Below are positions 43,731-53,924 of a stretch of 64,000 nt of DNA, one piece after another. This stretch comes from Naegleria lovaniensis. Taxonomy: Eukaryota; Heterolobosea; Eutetramitea; Acrasida; Naegleriidae. The stretch covers positions 771,983 to 835,982 of the forward strand of contig NW_025407825.1 of the NCBI RefSeq assembly GCF_003324165.1, in the 5' to 3' direction. The translations under genes were made by a program, and so were the position numbers. Each line of letters begins with the position of its first letter. Position 1 is the stretch's first letter. A model generated the notes under the pieces. It was given only the letters and a program-made list of their open reading frames with translations. It did not search any database and had not been told where the DNA came from.

Positions 43731-44342
43731 AATAAAGGCGTCATGTTTCACAGCAGCAAGTACAATTTCACGATCACCCTTAAATTGGTCCTTCACATAA
43801 CGGAGTGATTTTCCATTATGTTGAACTGCTTCCAACACAAACTCTCGATCGTTCTGTAATTCTTGAGAGGCCAACATGATGGTTTCGTAAGCTTGCTTAA
43901 TAGCCGTGAGCACGAATAATTTCTCATTTCGTAATTCGGAAGGAGCATAATGCAATTCTAAGCCACACCGCTGAATTGCTTCCCATAGAACCTCTTTGTC
44001 TTTTTGTAATTCCAATGATACTCTGGGTAAATAAAGAAAATTTTGATCCCGACACTTTTTCAAATGATCCAAGATAAATACTTTGTCGTTCATGAACTCG
44101 ATTGGAATGAAGGATCTATGTTCTAATTCAATGTTCTTTAACCATTTCTTCTTTCCCGATTGTTGTCGTTGAAATTTAATTTTAAGCAAATTCTCCAAAC
44201 TGCAAATCGTAAAGTGAGAAGAATTTGGGTTTTCAAATCGGACGGAATCATCATGGTGAGAAGAAAAATCCATCAATATTATTTGAACACAAGGATGATT
44301 CATGGTGTTGTTGTTATTGTGCAAAAATTCAGTAATCATCAT
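43728..44342 (-). pseudogene. DUF4116-repeat gene, 5' part, truncated
   Basis: 204 residues from a good ATG at 44342. After about 95 residues of N-terminal leader, DUF4116 repeats begin (ELQKDKEVLWEAIQRCGLEL, ELRNEKLFVLTAIKQ, ELQNDREFVLEAVQHNGKSL, KGDREIVLAAVKHDAF) and stop abruptly in the middle of a repeat at the mobile-element border. The same repeat type resumes on the same strand beyond the element. DUF4116 repeats are abundant in amoebae and in giant viruses of amoebae; their function is unknown. It may still be expressed as a short protein. Confidence 0.7.
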
Positions 44343-44600
44343 CAGCCTTTAGTAAGTATTCATTAAATTTTGTTTATAATAATAATAATAAATTGAACGA
44401 TGAGAACATTAAATATCGCGAGGTGGAACCTTCCTCATATTGGAAAATGATCTTCGAATACGGGTTTGAAGTAACACTCTTTTCCTTTGTATTGATACCT
44501 ATTACAATATTTTACAAATCATCCATCCGTTTTTCTATTTTTTAATTGTTGAATGTTCCACATTGAATGAGCTCCTTTTATTATTATTGCTACCAAATTA

Positions 44601-45404
44601 TCATTCATTAATTTTCACAACCAAGCTTGCATGCTCTCCTTCTTCCACCTTCTTCTCGTTTCTCTGTTCTGTACATCTTCGATAACATCTCAAAATTCTC
44701 AATGCCACCACACTAAAGAGTCCCATGCCAACACTTGTCATCAACAATGCAAACGTCAAGGTTGGAATATAACTCGTCGAGCTAGGAAACCATGTCAAAT
44801 CATTGAAATAATTCAAAAAACAAAAGTATTTGACATGAAGTAAAGGTTGATTCAACACTTGTTGTGCTTTTTCGAGATTAGTGGTTATAAAACCAGACAA
44901 CAATTGAGAAGGAATGGTTTCATGCATCAATTGAACCTGCCATGACGGAGCATAACATGTACTGACACCACTCGTACATGCTTCATTCAATGGTTTTTCA
45001 ATCCAATCTCCTGATTTGGAATAGACTTGATCTTGCAACTCACGAGAGAAGACTGGTGTGAAAATTGTACTTGAGGGATAGTATTGAGTTTGGATGGATA
45101 AGGGAGCGTGGAACTGAATCTTTTTGTTGGTAACAACGTTGCAATCGTAATCGGTACAAACATGTGCATTCAAATTTCCATTCAACACGTGACAGGTTTG
45201 AACATGGACATGATTCAATTCGAATTGATCTGCCAAGAATGAGTTCAAGATGATAAAAAACGAAGCAATGGAAATAACGAGAATAACAATCAAGATGAAA
45301 CGTAAGGGATCCTTGCGAATCAAATTACGAATGGCAATAATTTGTTCTTTTCCAATCATTCCGGCAAAGGCAAAGGTGGTCAGTCCTGTAGTAGATGAAT
45401 TCAT
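44601..45404 (-). CDS. Two-span membrane protein with Cys-containing external loop
   Basis: 267 residues in one exon. Span 1 lies at about 35-58 (FILIVILVISIASFFIIL) and span 2 near 215-240 (LTFALLMTSVGMGLFSVVAL). Between them is a loop of about 155 residues with seven cysteines (including CHVLNG, CTDYDC, CTSGVSTC), which probably forms disulfides outside the cytosol. Short basic tails flank both spans. The topology recalls channel auxiliary subunits or CDC50-type proteins, but no signature supports either. Confidence 0.7.
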   Translation of the reverse strand: MNSSTTGLTTFAFAGMIGKEQIIAIRNLIRKDPLRFILIVILVISIASFFIILNSFLADQFELNHVHVQTCHVLNGNLNAHVCTDYDCNVVTNKKIQFHAPLSIQTQYYPSSTIFTPVFSRELQDQVYSKSGDWIEKPLNEACTSGVSTCYAPSWQVQLMHETIPSQLLSGFITTNLEKAQQVLNQPLLHVKYFCFLNYFNDLTWFPSSTSYIPTLTFALLMTSVGMGLFSVVALRILRCYRRCTEQRNEKKVEEGEHASLVVKINE

Positions 45405-45738
45405 GAAGTTGAGTTTTTTCCTTGGTGAAATTTTAGTGAAATGCTGAAATGCATTTGGTTGTGTGAGTTTGAGTTGGAAACGAGTTGGAAATGCAGAAAT
45501 TACGGAGTTATTGAATGAATTTCAGCTAAAACACCGCCTTTTTTTTTCGTACAAACCTTGTTTCATTGAGTTATGATGTTACAGGATTTATGGACACATT
45601 GGAAAGCCGGTAGAACTGGCCAAGTTCACCACAAGTTTTTTTGAATTGGATTTCGCACATATAACTTGAGTTTCCAAATCTATCCCCAATGGAAATACTC
45701 ATGGATCTGTGTTCACATGTCAAAAATTGTACAAGTTT
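45405..45738. other. Intergenic spacer
   Basis: 334 bp between the two-span membrane gene start and the stop of the next leftward gene. No gene, RNA or repeat was recognised. Confidence 0.35.
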
Positions 45739-48700
45739 TTATTGTTGTTGATTATTTGTTGTTAAATTGAACGTGGAAATCCAATTTCGTCGATAGGGCA
45801 CCGAAGGTTCATAATCGCCCAAGGATGAACTATCTGCCAGTTTGCTCATCATATCAATCTCAATGGTACTCAAAGCTTCTGGGTTAAATGGGCAATTAAT
45901 TTCTTCCTTACAATGAACGAGTACGTTTCCTTTTTGTGTGACAACATGCTTAGATTGACTAAGCTGTTCTAATGACTCTTTATGGAGAGTCAATCTTGCA
46001 TTTTGTTTGGTCAGTGGATAATCTTTGCTATTTCTATCCACTGGTTTTTTAGATTGTGTGACACGAACCCAGAAACTTCGGTCAAATAATTGTAACAACC
46101 AACGATCCCATTGACCTTCAAAGCTGTTAAAGTAATCATTACCTTGACCAAAAGCACTCTTAATTTGAAAATATAAATTATCCACATCTCGATGTTCTTT
46201 AAATGTAATAAAATCTTTTTCATTCCAATTGAAAATTGTTGCATTTGTACCATTCTTATTGATGTATGAAAGTTGTGGAGATGGAGGCATGTCACACACC
46301 ATCGAAGAACCTGCAGTCATGACTCCAGGCGAAGAAGAAGTCGAAGTGACAGTAGTATTCGAAAAAGTAGTAGCTGTGGAAATAATAGATGCACGTGTTG
46401 AGGTCGCTGATTGAGGAGGAGAGGCAACAATTCCAGCCATCGTAGATTTTGTAGGAGATGATCCCATGCCATGGTTATTCGTTTTGGTTGGAGTCGACGA
46501 GGATGTTGTCTTTTTCTTCTTTCCATATAATACTTCTTTCACTTCTTCGTTGGTATAAAAGGCAATTGAGGAATAACCATCTCGTTGGATTCGATGCAAA
46601 AACATTTCAACACTCGTTCCGAAAAGTCTTATTGGAATTTCAGGAGTGTTGCCATGATCACGATGTGAATTTCCTATATGAATGGGGCTCGAAGATGCCA
46701 AATTTCCAGTTGGATTGGTAATTCCCACTGGTGGCAATGGAGGTACAAATGATGCTTGAGTGGCAGTGACAGGTAATGGTGAAAACAAATTTTCAGATTC
46801 CAACAATTCCAAAACATCCCTCACAAAATGTTGATGATTACAATTCTTTAAATCGTACACAAAATTGCCATTCCATAAGCAACATAAATTGGAGAGTTTG
46901 ATGAGTGCCTTTTCTACATTTTCACCTTCAATTTTACGAAGAGGAATGTAATGATAGTTGTGATTGAGACGAGTGCCATGAGGAGACTTTCGAGAAGGAA
47001 CAATGAGAGAATATTCATTCCATTCTAATAACCAATTACCAATGGCAATGGCAGATCTGTGTATGAAATCAATAGAATCAATTTTAGAAATTGGAACACA
47101 ATGACAGCTCTGACACTTACCTAAATACATTATGTTCAAAACCTGATGGAATTTGAATGAGACGAGAATCTGCAACTTCCAACAAGACAATATAGACCTG
47201 TAAATACATGGACTTGTCTGTGATTGGATTTCCACCTCCACGTCCGACAGCATTCGAAAGTTGTTGTTGTTGTTTCTTCTTTGATCCTCCAAACCAATTA
47301 AAACGTTTCTTTTTCTTTTCATTCGTTGATGGCGATGTTTCTGGTGAACTTGCATCACTGTCAATACTATAATTCATCTTGTATCTACCAATTGCCTTAT
47401 TTTGCTCAATGAGAGATCTCGTTGGGTTATCGAATAACATGTAATTGAAACAATCTGGAAGTGCCAAATTTTGTGCAATGAACATCTTTTCAGTGAGGGT
47501 AAAGTCGTGTTGAAGAACAGAAATCTTTTTCAAAACGTTACAGCTACATTTGAGTTCATCGATATTCAATGAATTCCAAGAAATGTAAATTGGAAGGGAT
47601 TGAAGAGGTGTTGAGTTGGATGGGATAGTCGAAGAAGGTGAGTGATTTGCAGTCGTTGTTTCATTCTTGACGCTTTCCAATGATGGTGACATGATGGAAT
47701 ACAGAAATTTCAATTCTTCTTGACAATATTCAATACATGTTGCATTGAAAGATTGTGTGAATGCTTCAAGTGACGAAAATGTGAAAGTTTGAGCTGTTGC
47801 TTGCTGAGAAGATGCTTCATCTTGTGCATTCATTGTTGGAGGTGTACGAACCATTTGTGGTGTCAAGAGTTGAGGAGAATTGGAGAGTGATCCACCCATC
47901 TCATCACTTCCACCGTAAAAATTCTCAGATTCAATGAGACGGTCCGATAGCGATTGATATCTGGTTCTTACTTTTTTCAAATGTTCTAAAAAGACAAGAT
48001 CCGAGTCCAACATGTTGGCATTTCCCTCCTTGCATTGAATTAAATCTTCAATATTTACAGTATTCACATTTCGAACAATATACAAGTCATTATAACCACT
48101 GAGTTCACTTCCGCTCAATTCGTCATAGTCCGTTCCCGTTGAGCTATTGTCACTGTGCAAGTGTGACGAAAATTCGGGTAAGCTCGTACTCTTTTTAGAA
48201 ATGACGGAATCAAAAAGATTTTGTTTTTGTGAAAGAAGCAAGACAGCATTTCCCGAAGGTGCATTAGGGTTGAAATTCATGGTCAACGTTGAAATGAATT
48301 TGCTTGAATTGTATGGATTATTGTGTTGCTGAGTCATCATGGTTGGAAGCGATTTTGGTGATCCCACTTGTGGTAAACCATTGCTGGGTGGTGAAAACGC
48401 TTCCACACTATCTGTGGTTGATGAAGCTGATGAACAATTTGAGTCCAGTGACGTGCTGGAATTTGCTCGATTTGGTTCTCCTGCTGATCCCAACACTTGA
48501 AAGGATCCTCTATGATGATGATAGTGTCGTGTTGAATTTGGTGAATCGGTTTTTGATCGCAATTGCTGTTGTTGTTCACCAACACCATTGGATTCTATAC
48601 AGTCATTACTGCAAGAAGAAGTATTATTTCCATTTTCAGAAATTGTCATCATTGAAGTCTCTTGAGGCAAGAGCTGCGTGCTTAAAATTGCTGGTTTGAT

Positions 48701-48928
48701 GTTGTGATTTCTATCACCGAGAAGAATGACTTGAAGAATTGTTTCTTCTTGTTGCGGTGGTGTTGTTGTCGTAGTGGAAGATGATCGCTGATGATCAGAA
48801 GTTGTTGTTGATCCTTGCTTGTCACTACTACTACTCTGCACAGTTGTGAGATCCATTGGGTGGGTATTAGGTTTGGTTGTTGGTGTTGAATGTGCATCGC
48901 TCATTGGCTCAATAACCACTTGAGACAT
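45739..48928 (-). CDS. Large Ser-rich protein with possible PPPDE/LRAT-like thiol hydrolase domain
   Basis: Exons 48928-47121 and 47056-45739 give about 1041 residues; the join makes an Arg codon. The first 290 residues are low complexity (Ser/Thr/Gln/Asn). A helical central part follows (about 310-560). Across the intron the protein reads GFEHNVFRSAIAIGNWLLEW, then NYHYIPLR, and NCNHQHFVRDVLELL about 80 residues further on. A His before a small hydrophobic strand and a later NCxHFV is the arrangement of circularly permuted papain-like folds (PPPDE, LRAT). The C-terminal third is again partly disordered. The fold assignment is an inference from two motifs. Start chosen at MSQVVIEP; an ATG-like extension to 49030 exists. 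Confidence 0.6.
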
Positions 48929-49547
48929 TTTTTGCGCAAGTTTTGTGTTGGACGGACGAGGGAAATGATCAATCGATCGAGCGCACGTCTGTGTCAAACT
49001 TCGAAGGGTGCTGACACTTTTTATCAGCAAAGTAGTTCCTGTAGAGGATTTTGAGTGTTAGAAAAAAAGTCAATGGTTTTGATATGTCAACACTGGTTTT
49101 GGAAAGGCAAGTACATCCAAAACCAAGTCAACAAAAAAATTGCAATCTGGTCCTGATAATTGTTGATGTGTAAACAGATGACAAGGAGTTTGAAATGAGT
49201 CATTTCGATTGGAAATCATGGTCTTATTTAAAACGCCTTGAAAGTCGATCCAGTTGCCGTATTCTCACAAACTCCTGTCTCTGTTATTTAGAGAAGGTGA
49301 ACTCATAGCTTGTTATTACTGAAAAGACTTACGTGAGATTTATTGTCGTTAGTGAGGCCCAAAACCAAGGTCAAAGAGCTTGGACAATGACACTTTTACA
49401 CAAAATGTCGTAATATCCACAAGGTTCTGATCTTTTCACTGTGACAAAAGGCAGTACATTCTCGTAAGATCAGACTACGATGCACTCAAGCGTAGCTCTT
49501 TCATGACCGTTGATTGCGACATTTACACAACATTGCTGAATCACCAT
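48929..49547. other. Intergenic region with a 9-bp hairpin
   Basis: 619 bp between two leftward genes. A perfect inverted repeat tctgatctt (49426-49434) and aagatcaga (49466-49474) with a 31-nt loop is present. No coding frame or tRNA was recognised; it should include the promoter of the upstream-starting gene and the UBE2S 3' end. Confidence 0.35.
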
Positions 49548-50279
49548 TTAGAGTCTCTTTAGGCTTGTTGGTTTTGCAGTGGTGGTCGAAGATGTTGAGG
49601 ATGTTGGTTTTTTGAGGAGCAGTGGTTTCTTTTGAACTGACTGTGATTGTGGTGTGTTGTTGTTACAGAGATTTTCCTTGACATCAGAATTCTCGTCACT
49701 AGGGGTGGTTGGAGTGAATGCAGAGGTCTTATTCAGAGATTGAGTATCAACATTGCTGCTTTCAGCAGATGGCGAAGATAAACCTTGTTGTTTGGCATAA
49801 ATATCAGTGAACATTTTAGCCTTATTCGCAAATGCTTCATAGTTATCTTGAATTAAACGTCCAGCTTCTGCGTTCAAAGCACTATCTGGATTTGGTTCAA
49901 TCATGAGACATCGAATAACCATGAGAACGTGCTTAAATCCCAAAGTACTCTTCCAATCTCGCTTTAATGTATTCACGCAAATCTCACCTTCTCTTGGAGA
50001 AACATTGGGATGGAAGATTTTGGTGACAAAGTAACCTTTTGGAGGTTTACTTGGAAATTCTTGATCCATGACCAATTTGACGACAAATTTACCAGATTCG
50101 AAAGGAGTGCCTTGTGGACCATCGATACAAGCATAAATCTCACTGAGATCGCTCAACAAGTCAACATTTCGAACAGGATCGTACGTGAGAATTTCAATGC
50201 CATCAATCTTGTTCTTTTGCAAGTCCATAATTTCTTTCGAAATTCGTTGAATGGTATTTGGTGGGAGGAATGTGCTCAT
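49548..50279 (-). CDS. UBE2S: Ubiquitin-conjugating enzyme E2 S
   Basis: 243 residues. The UBC domain (about 8-160) includes the E2 signature HPNVSPREGEICVNTLKRDW with the catalytic Cys, preceded by PPKGYFVTKIF. The stretch LGFKHVLMVIRCLMIEPNPD then SALNAEAGRLI is characteristic of UBE2S. A Ser/Thr/Lys-rich tail ends in TSLKRL. In animals UBE2S ends in LRRL, which docks on the anaphase-promoting complex while the enzyme elongates Lys11-linked ubiquitin chains. The matching LKRL end supports orthology and a mitotic role. Confidence 0.93.
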   Translation of the reverse strand: MSTFLPPNTIQRISKEIMDLQKNKIDGIEILTYDPVRNVDLLSDLSEIYACIDGPQGTPFESGKFVVKLVMDQEFPSKPPKGYFVTKIFHPNVSPREGEICVNTLKRDWKSTLGFKHVLMVIRCLMIEPNPDSALNAEAGRLIQDNYEAFANKAKMFTDIYAKQQGLSSPSAESSNVDTQSLNKTSAFTPTTPSDENSDVKENLCNNNTPQSQSVQKKPLLLKKPTSSTSSTTTAKPTSLKRL

Positions 50280-50536
50280 GATGAAACGGGAAGGGTCAGT
50301 ATGTGTGTTTGAGAGATGTGGAGGATCGGCGTTTTTGTTGTTGTATTGAACGGAAACAGCAGAAGAAGGCGTTCCGAATGTTGAATGATGAATTTTTTTA
50401 AATAATTGAAAAATTTAAAATTTACAGATGTAACGGTTTTTTGGGAAGGCGCTCAAAACCGTTACGACCTTCCAATAAATAAAAAAGTATTTTCTTCAAG
50501 AATTGTTTATTGCAGATGATGATCTCGAGAGAGTTG

Positions 50537-50626
50537 CTGAAATACTTGGCCTCGGAGATATTCAGTTGCTGGTGCTTCAGCCAATTCACTGAAAGTAGCC
50601 TGAAATACTTGGCCTCGGAGATATTC
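50537..50626. repeat. 27-bp perfect direct repeat at the RGS gene 3' end
   Basis: The sequence ctgaaatacttggcctcggagatattc occurs identically at 50537-50563 and 50600-50626 (63 bp apart). The second copy lies in the last codons of the RGS gene (residues RISPRPSIS); the first is just after its stop. It appears to be a recent local duplication, and the translated unit would be the same SPRPS tail. Confidence 0.85.
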
Positions 50627-53600
50627 TTCCTCGTGGAGAGTAGTAGCAATTGGCTGCTAAATTGTTATTGAACTCTTCACTAAGATTATTATTATTGATA
50701 TTCAAACCACTGATGTTCAATTTGGACAAGTGGCCTCCATTCGTTCTCAATGGAGAATGGGCCTGTGCTCCCATGCCATATGTTGTTGCTGTTGATGATG
50801 ATGGATCATTCAGAGAGGACATTTCCAAAGCTTGTTGCATTTCCCAATATTCAGATGAAACAACAAAACGAAAGAACATGTCGGGTAATACACTCTTCAC
50901 CAATTCACTGACGACCTCATCAAACAAGTGATCGGCTTGATCAATGAAATCCCAACATGATAATTGCATGTTCTGTTTCACTTGTTCGACTAATTTGTTA
51001 CTGGTATTAAGGCAATAGACACTCTCGGGATCGAGTAAATATTTGAGAGAAATGTATTCGGCCATTCGAAATATCTTCTCATAGAGGTCTTGAACGAGTT
51101 CAGAGTTTTTGGGAAGGGTGAATGTTTGTAATGGGTTAGTGGAACTATGGAGAGATGTTTCCAAAGAAGGAGGTGATGCATCACGTCGATGGGAACGAGA
51201 TTTTGAAGAGGTTTCAATAATGGAAGTACTTGAAAGTGATTTGGAATGATGAGATGGAGAGGAATGAGTGGATGGTTGTTGTTTGGATTTTGAAGAGAAT
51301 CCAATACTTGAAAGCTTGGACTTGTTTGAAGATGGAGCTGTTGAAGTGGAGCCATACAGTAGTGAGGTCATTGTAGGCGAAGATTGTCCACTAGTTGCTG
51401 TATTTGGAGGAGTGTCATGAGGTGTGGACATGGACACATTTGTTGTTGGAATCATGTATGGTCGTTTCAACTCTGAGACAATCTTCTTGTAGAACAATTT
51501 GACATCCTCGTAGAAGAGCAAATTCTCTGCATTGAACTGTTTCAAACTGTACAACTTGAAATATTGTCGTTTCATGTCATCATGCATAATTTGAAACATT
51601 TCAGAAATGGATTGATCGTAGGAATCGACATTTCCTAATGATTTCTCATCGTGTTGAGTTGGACGTGAAAGTGGAGAGGTTTCTTCATCAATATTTTCTT
51701 TGGTGAAGCCAAAACAAAGGGCAAAGATGGATCTTTTTGAGGTAACACTATTGCTGCTTGTTCTCTCTTTGTTTCGTTCTTGTTTCTTTTTCTCACTCTT
51801 TTGAATTTGCATTTCACGTTCAAGTCTCTGCTGCTCCAATGCAATTTTTTCAATTTCAAACTTTTCCCTTAATTTTCTGAAAAGTGAAAATCGTTTTCGT
51901 TGCATTAAATGTTCAGCAGAGGTCACGGTGGGAGTAGTACCAGTAGGAGAAGTGGCAGTATGATCTGTGTTGAGAGAAAGAGAGCTCGTGTTTGGAATGC
52001 AGTGTTGTTGCGAGGATGTCATGTCACTGGTTTGAGTTCCAGAAATGAGCGTTGAAGAAGAAGAATTTGAATCCACAATAACAACTGAAAGGGTGCTTGT
52101 TGACAAGTTGTGAAGTTGAGAGGACTTGTCTGTGGTTGTTGAATTTCCAAGTAAGGGAGTGCCATGAGTTAAAGACGACGACACTATGGAAGAATTGGAA
52201 TGGGATTTCATGTCAGTGTTGATGTGAGATGGCGATTGAATCGTGTTAGATTGAGGCGAGGTAAGGAAATTTGTTCCTTCAGAACAGGTTAAGGAAGATT
52301 CTTGATGTTTGTTGGGAGATTTCTCTTGTGATGGATGTGGCAGATCACTTTGGTTGAACATTGCAAAGTGTGAAGTTGTGACAGGATTGGTCATGGTCTC
52401 GGAAGCATTTTCTGTTTGTGTCACTGTGGCAACAAATGAATCCTCTTCATGAAATGGCTCAACATCCTCGTGATGATGACGATCATCCATATCAGTGAAT
52501 ACATTTCCCTTGTCACCACTTCCAACAATGGCTCGAAGAAGATTATTCTCACCTCCATCACCGCTGAGATGACCTCCACTTGCCGATCCATTGGAATACG
52601 AACGAGCACTGCATCTTCCGGTCAATACCCCAAATGCATCTTGAAGTGACATTCCAGTAGGTACAACAATATGTGAAGAAGAGGACGTCGAAGGACTCAT
52701 CTTTTCTGAACTCGCACTCGACGATCTGGAATTAAGGTGATGACCGTTCATACCTGTCGAACATGCATTTTCATCTGCAACAATATCTTCTGTCGACATG
52801 GTACACTGTGGCAATTTTAACACAATGGTTGAGAGTACACTTCCCATAACATTATCTTGTTCCATGATGGTACTTTCATCCCAATGGAAAACAAGTTTGT
52901 TCTCACGTATGAGAAACATTTTAGGTAATAATTTTGAATGTTTTCCGATATTCGTGTGACTATTGGAGCACAAATTCATGCTGTTTGCTGTTTTGTTTGG
53001 TGATTCCAATGATGATATTTGTGATTTGGAAAATGATTGATGACCTTTTCGAGGGCTTGTTGTTGATCGGTATGAATTCTGAGCTGCCTGCTGTGGATGT
53101 AGAAATTGATTCAGTTGTTGTAGTTGATGAAGATTTGAATTCGAGATGAGATTTTGCTCTTCCCACACAAGTTCCATTAATTGCTTGGTCAATTCATACT
53201 GTTCATCTATGATTCTCAACAAGTGACTCGAGGATGATTTCAATTTGCTGACAAACTCTTCTTCACTTGATTTATCAGAAAACACAACCACAGGCAGAAC
53301 GCCGAGCTGCCGTAATGATTTCTGCCTTTCAGTAATCATCTCTAACAATTTGATGTGTGTATTATATTGATTGGAAGATGTTTGTGAATCTCGAGCATTG
53401 TCATCTTCATCATTTTGAATATCTTGAATGACAATTAATAGAATGGTAAAGGAAAGTGATAATTGTGAGAGCGGAGTGGGATATTTAATTTCGGGCAGGA
53501 GGAGAGATCCACTGCTACTACTTCGGTGATGTTGTTGTTGTTGATGATGGTTGGAGGAGTGTGCTATGGGTGATTTTTGAAGCGTATTATTGTTGTTGTG

Positions 53601-53924
53601 CAAATGATGAGTGGTGTGGAATGAAAACGCAAAGGCATCTGCGTCCATCACACTTGTAAACGAAGAAAGAGAAACGGAGTGAGAGGAATGTTTGTTGATG
53701 TAACTATTGAAAATAGAACTTGAAGGTTGATGATAGGGAGTGGGTGTTTGGGTGGTTGAAGAAGTGTTAGTGGCGTTTGGGTTCCCACACGTCACATTCA
53801 TTTGACTCAAAAGTGTGGAGAGAGTGAAGGAATTGATGGACCATTGAAGTGAGTCATCCTTTCGGATAACGTTGTTGTTACCAAGTGGTGTACTGTTTGT
53901 TGATGAACCGTAAAAGGAGGCCAT
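50586..53924 (-). CDS. RGS-domain protein with interrupted RGS domain
   Basis: About 1112 residues from the ATG at 53924 (frame open to 53972). The first 700 residues are mostly Ser/Thr/Asn/His-rich with short helical parts (MITERQKSLRQLGVLPVVVF, ELTKQLMELVWEEQN). A basic coiled-coil-like segment follows (REKFEIEKIALEQQRLEREM). The RGS domain starts with SISEMFQIMHDDMKRQYF and SLKQFNAENLLFYEDVKLFY, is then interrupted by about 140 Ser-rich residues, and resumes with VQDLYEKIFRMAEYISLKYL and DHLFDEVVSELVKSVLPDMF. RGS domains speed GTP hydrolysis by G-alpha subunits. The tail is SPRPS-like and adjoins the 27-bp repeat. Confidence 0.82.
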   Translation of the reverse strand: MASFYGSSTNSTPLGNNNVIRKDDSLQWSINSFTLSTLLSQMNVTCGNPNATNTSSTTQTPTPYHQPSSSIFNSYINKHSSHSVSLSSFTSVMDADAFAFSFHTTHHLHNNNNTLQKSPIAHSSNHHQQQQHHRSSSSGSLLLPEIKYPTPLSQLSLSFTILLIVIQDIQNDEDDNARDSQTSSNQYNTHIKLLEMITERQKSLRQLGVLPVVVFSDKSSEEEFVSKLKSSSSHLLRIIDEQYELTKQLMELVWEEQNLISNSNLHQLQQLNQFLHPQQAAQNSYRSTTSPRKGHQSFSKSQISSLESPNKTANSMNLCSNSHTNIGKHSKLLPKMFLIRENKLVFHWDESTIMEQDNVMGSVLSTIVLKLPQCTMSTEDIVADENACSTGMNGHHLNSRSSSASSEKMSPSTSSSSHIVVPTGMSLQDAFGVLTGRCSARSYSNGSASGGHLSGDGGENNLLRAIVGSGDKGNVFTDMDDRHHHEDVEPFHEEDSFVATVTQTENASETMTNPVTTSHFAMFNQSDLPHPSQEKSPNKHQESSLTCSEGTNFLTSPQSNTIQSPSHINTDMKSHSNSSIVSSSLTHGTPLLGNSTTTDKSSQLHNLSTSTLSVVIVDSNSSSSTLISGTQTSDMTSSQQHCIPNTSSLSLNTDHTATSPTGTTPTVTSAEHLMQRKRFSLFRKLREKFEIEKIALEQQRLEREMQIQKSEKKKQERNKERTSSNSVTSKRSIFALCFGFTKENIDEETSPLSRPTQHDEKSLGNVDSYDQSISEMFQIMHDDMKRQYFKLYSLKQFNAENLLFYEDVKLFYKKIVSELKRPYMIPTTNVSMSTPHDTPPNTATSGQSSPTMTSLLYGSTSTAPSSNKSKLSSIGFSSKSKQQPSTHSSPSHHSKSLSSTSIIETSSKSRSHRRDASPPSLETSLHSSTNPLQTFTLPKNSELVQDLYEKIFRMAEYISLKYLLDPESVYCLNTSNKLVEQVKQNMQLSCWDFIDQADHLFDEVVSELVKSVLPDMFFRFVVSSEYWEMQQALEMSSLNDPSSSTATTYGMGAQAHSPLRTNGGHLSKLNISGLNINNNNLSEEFNNNLAANCYYSPRGRISPRPSISGYFQ

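Larger units (their letters stand above)
42245..43744 (+). mobile_element. Fanzor-bearing insertion splitting the DUF4116 gene
   Basis: The proposed element occupies the space between two same-strand halves of a DUF4116 gene. It contains the Fanzor remnant on the opposite strand. Near the inferred edges, atgacgc followed by tttatt (42245-42262) is matched in inverted orientation by aataaa and gcgtcat (43731-43744), which may be short terminal repeats or coincidence, because the right copy reads as DUF4116 codons. The left 350 bp carry imperfect direct repeats (42499-42523 and 42532-42557; tgatagagtttcaa shared). Exact ends are not certain. Confidence 0.5.

Noticed and set aside
49426-49474. 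Inverted repeat as a transcription terminator
   Set aside because: Protein genes in such eukaryotes do not use hairpin terminators; kept only as a note in the spacer entry.
50422-50649. 75-residue frame with repeated NISEAKYF
   Set aside because: The repetition comes from the 27-bp DNA duplication, and the frame overlaps the RGS gene end.
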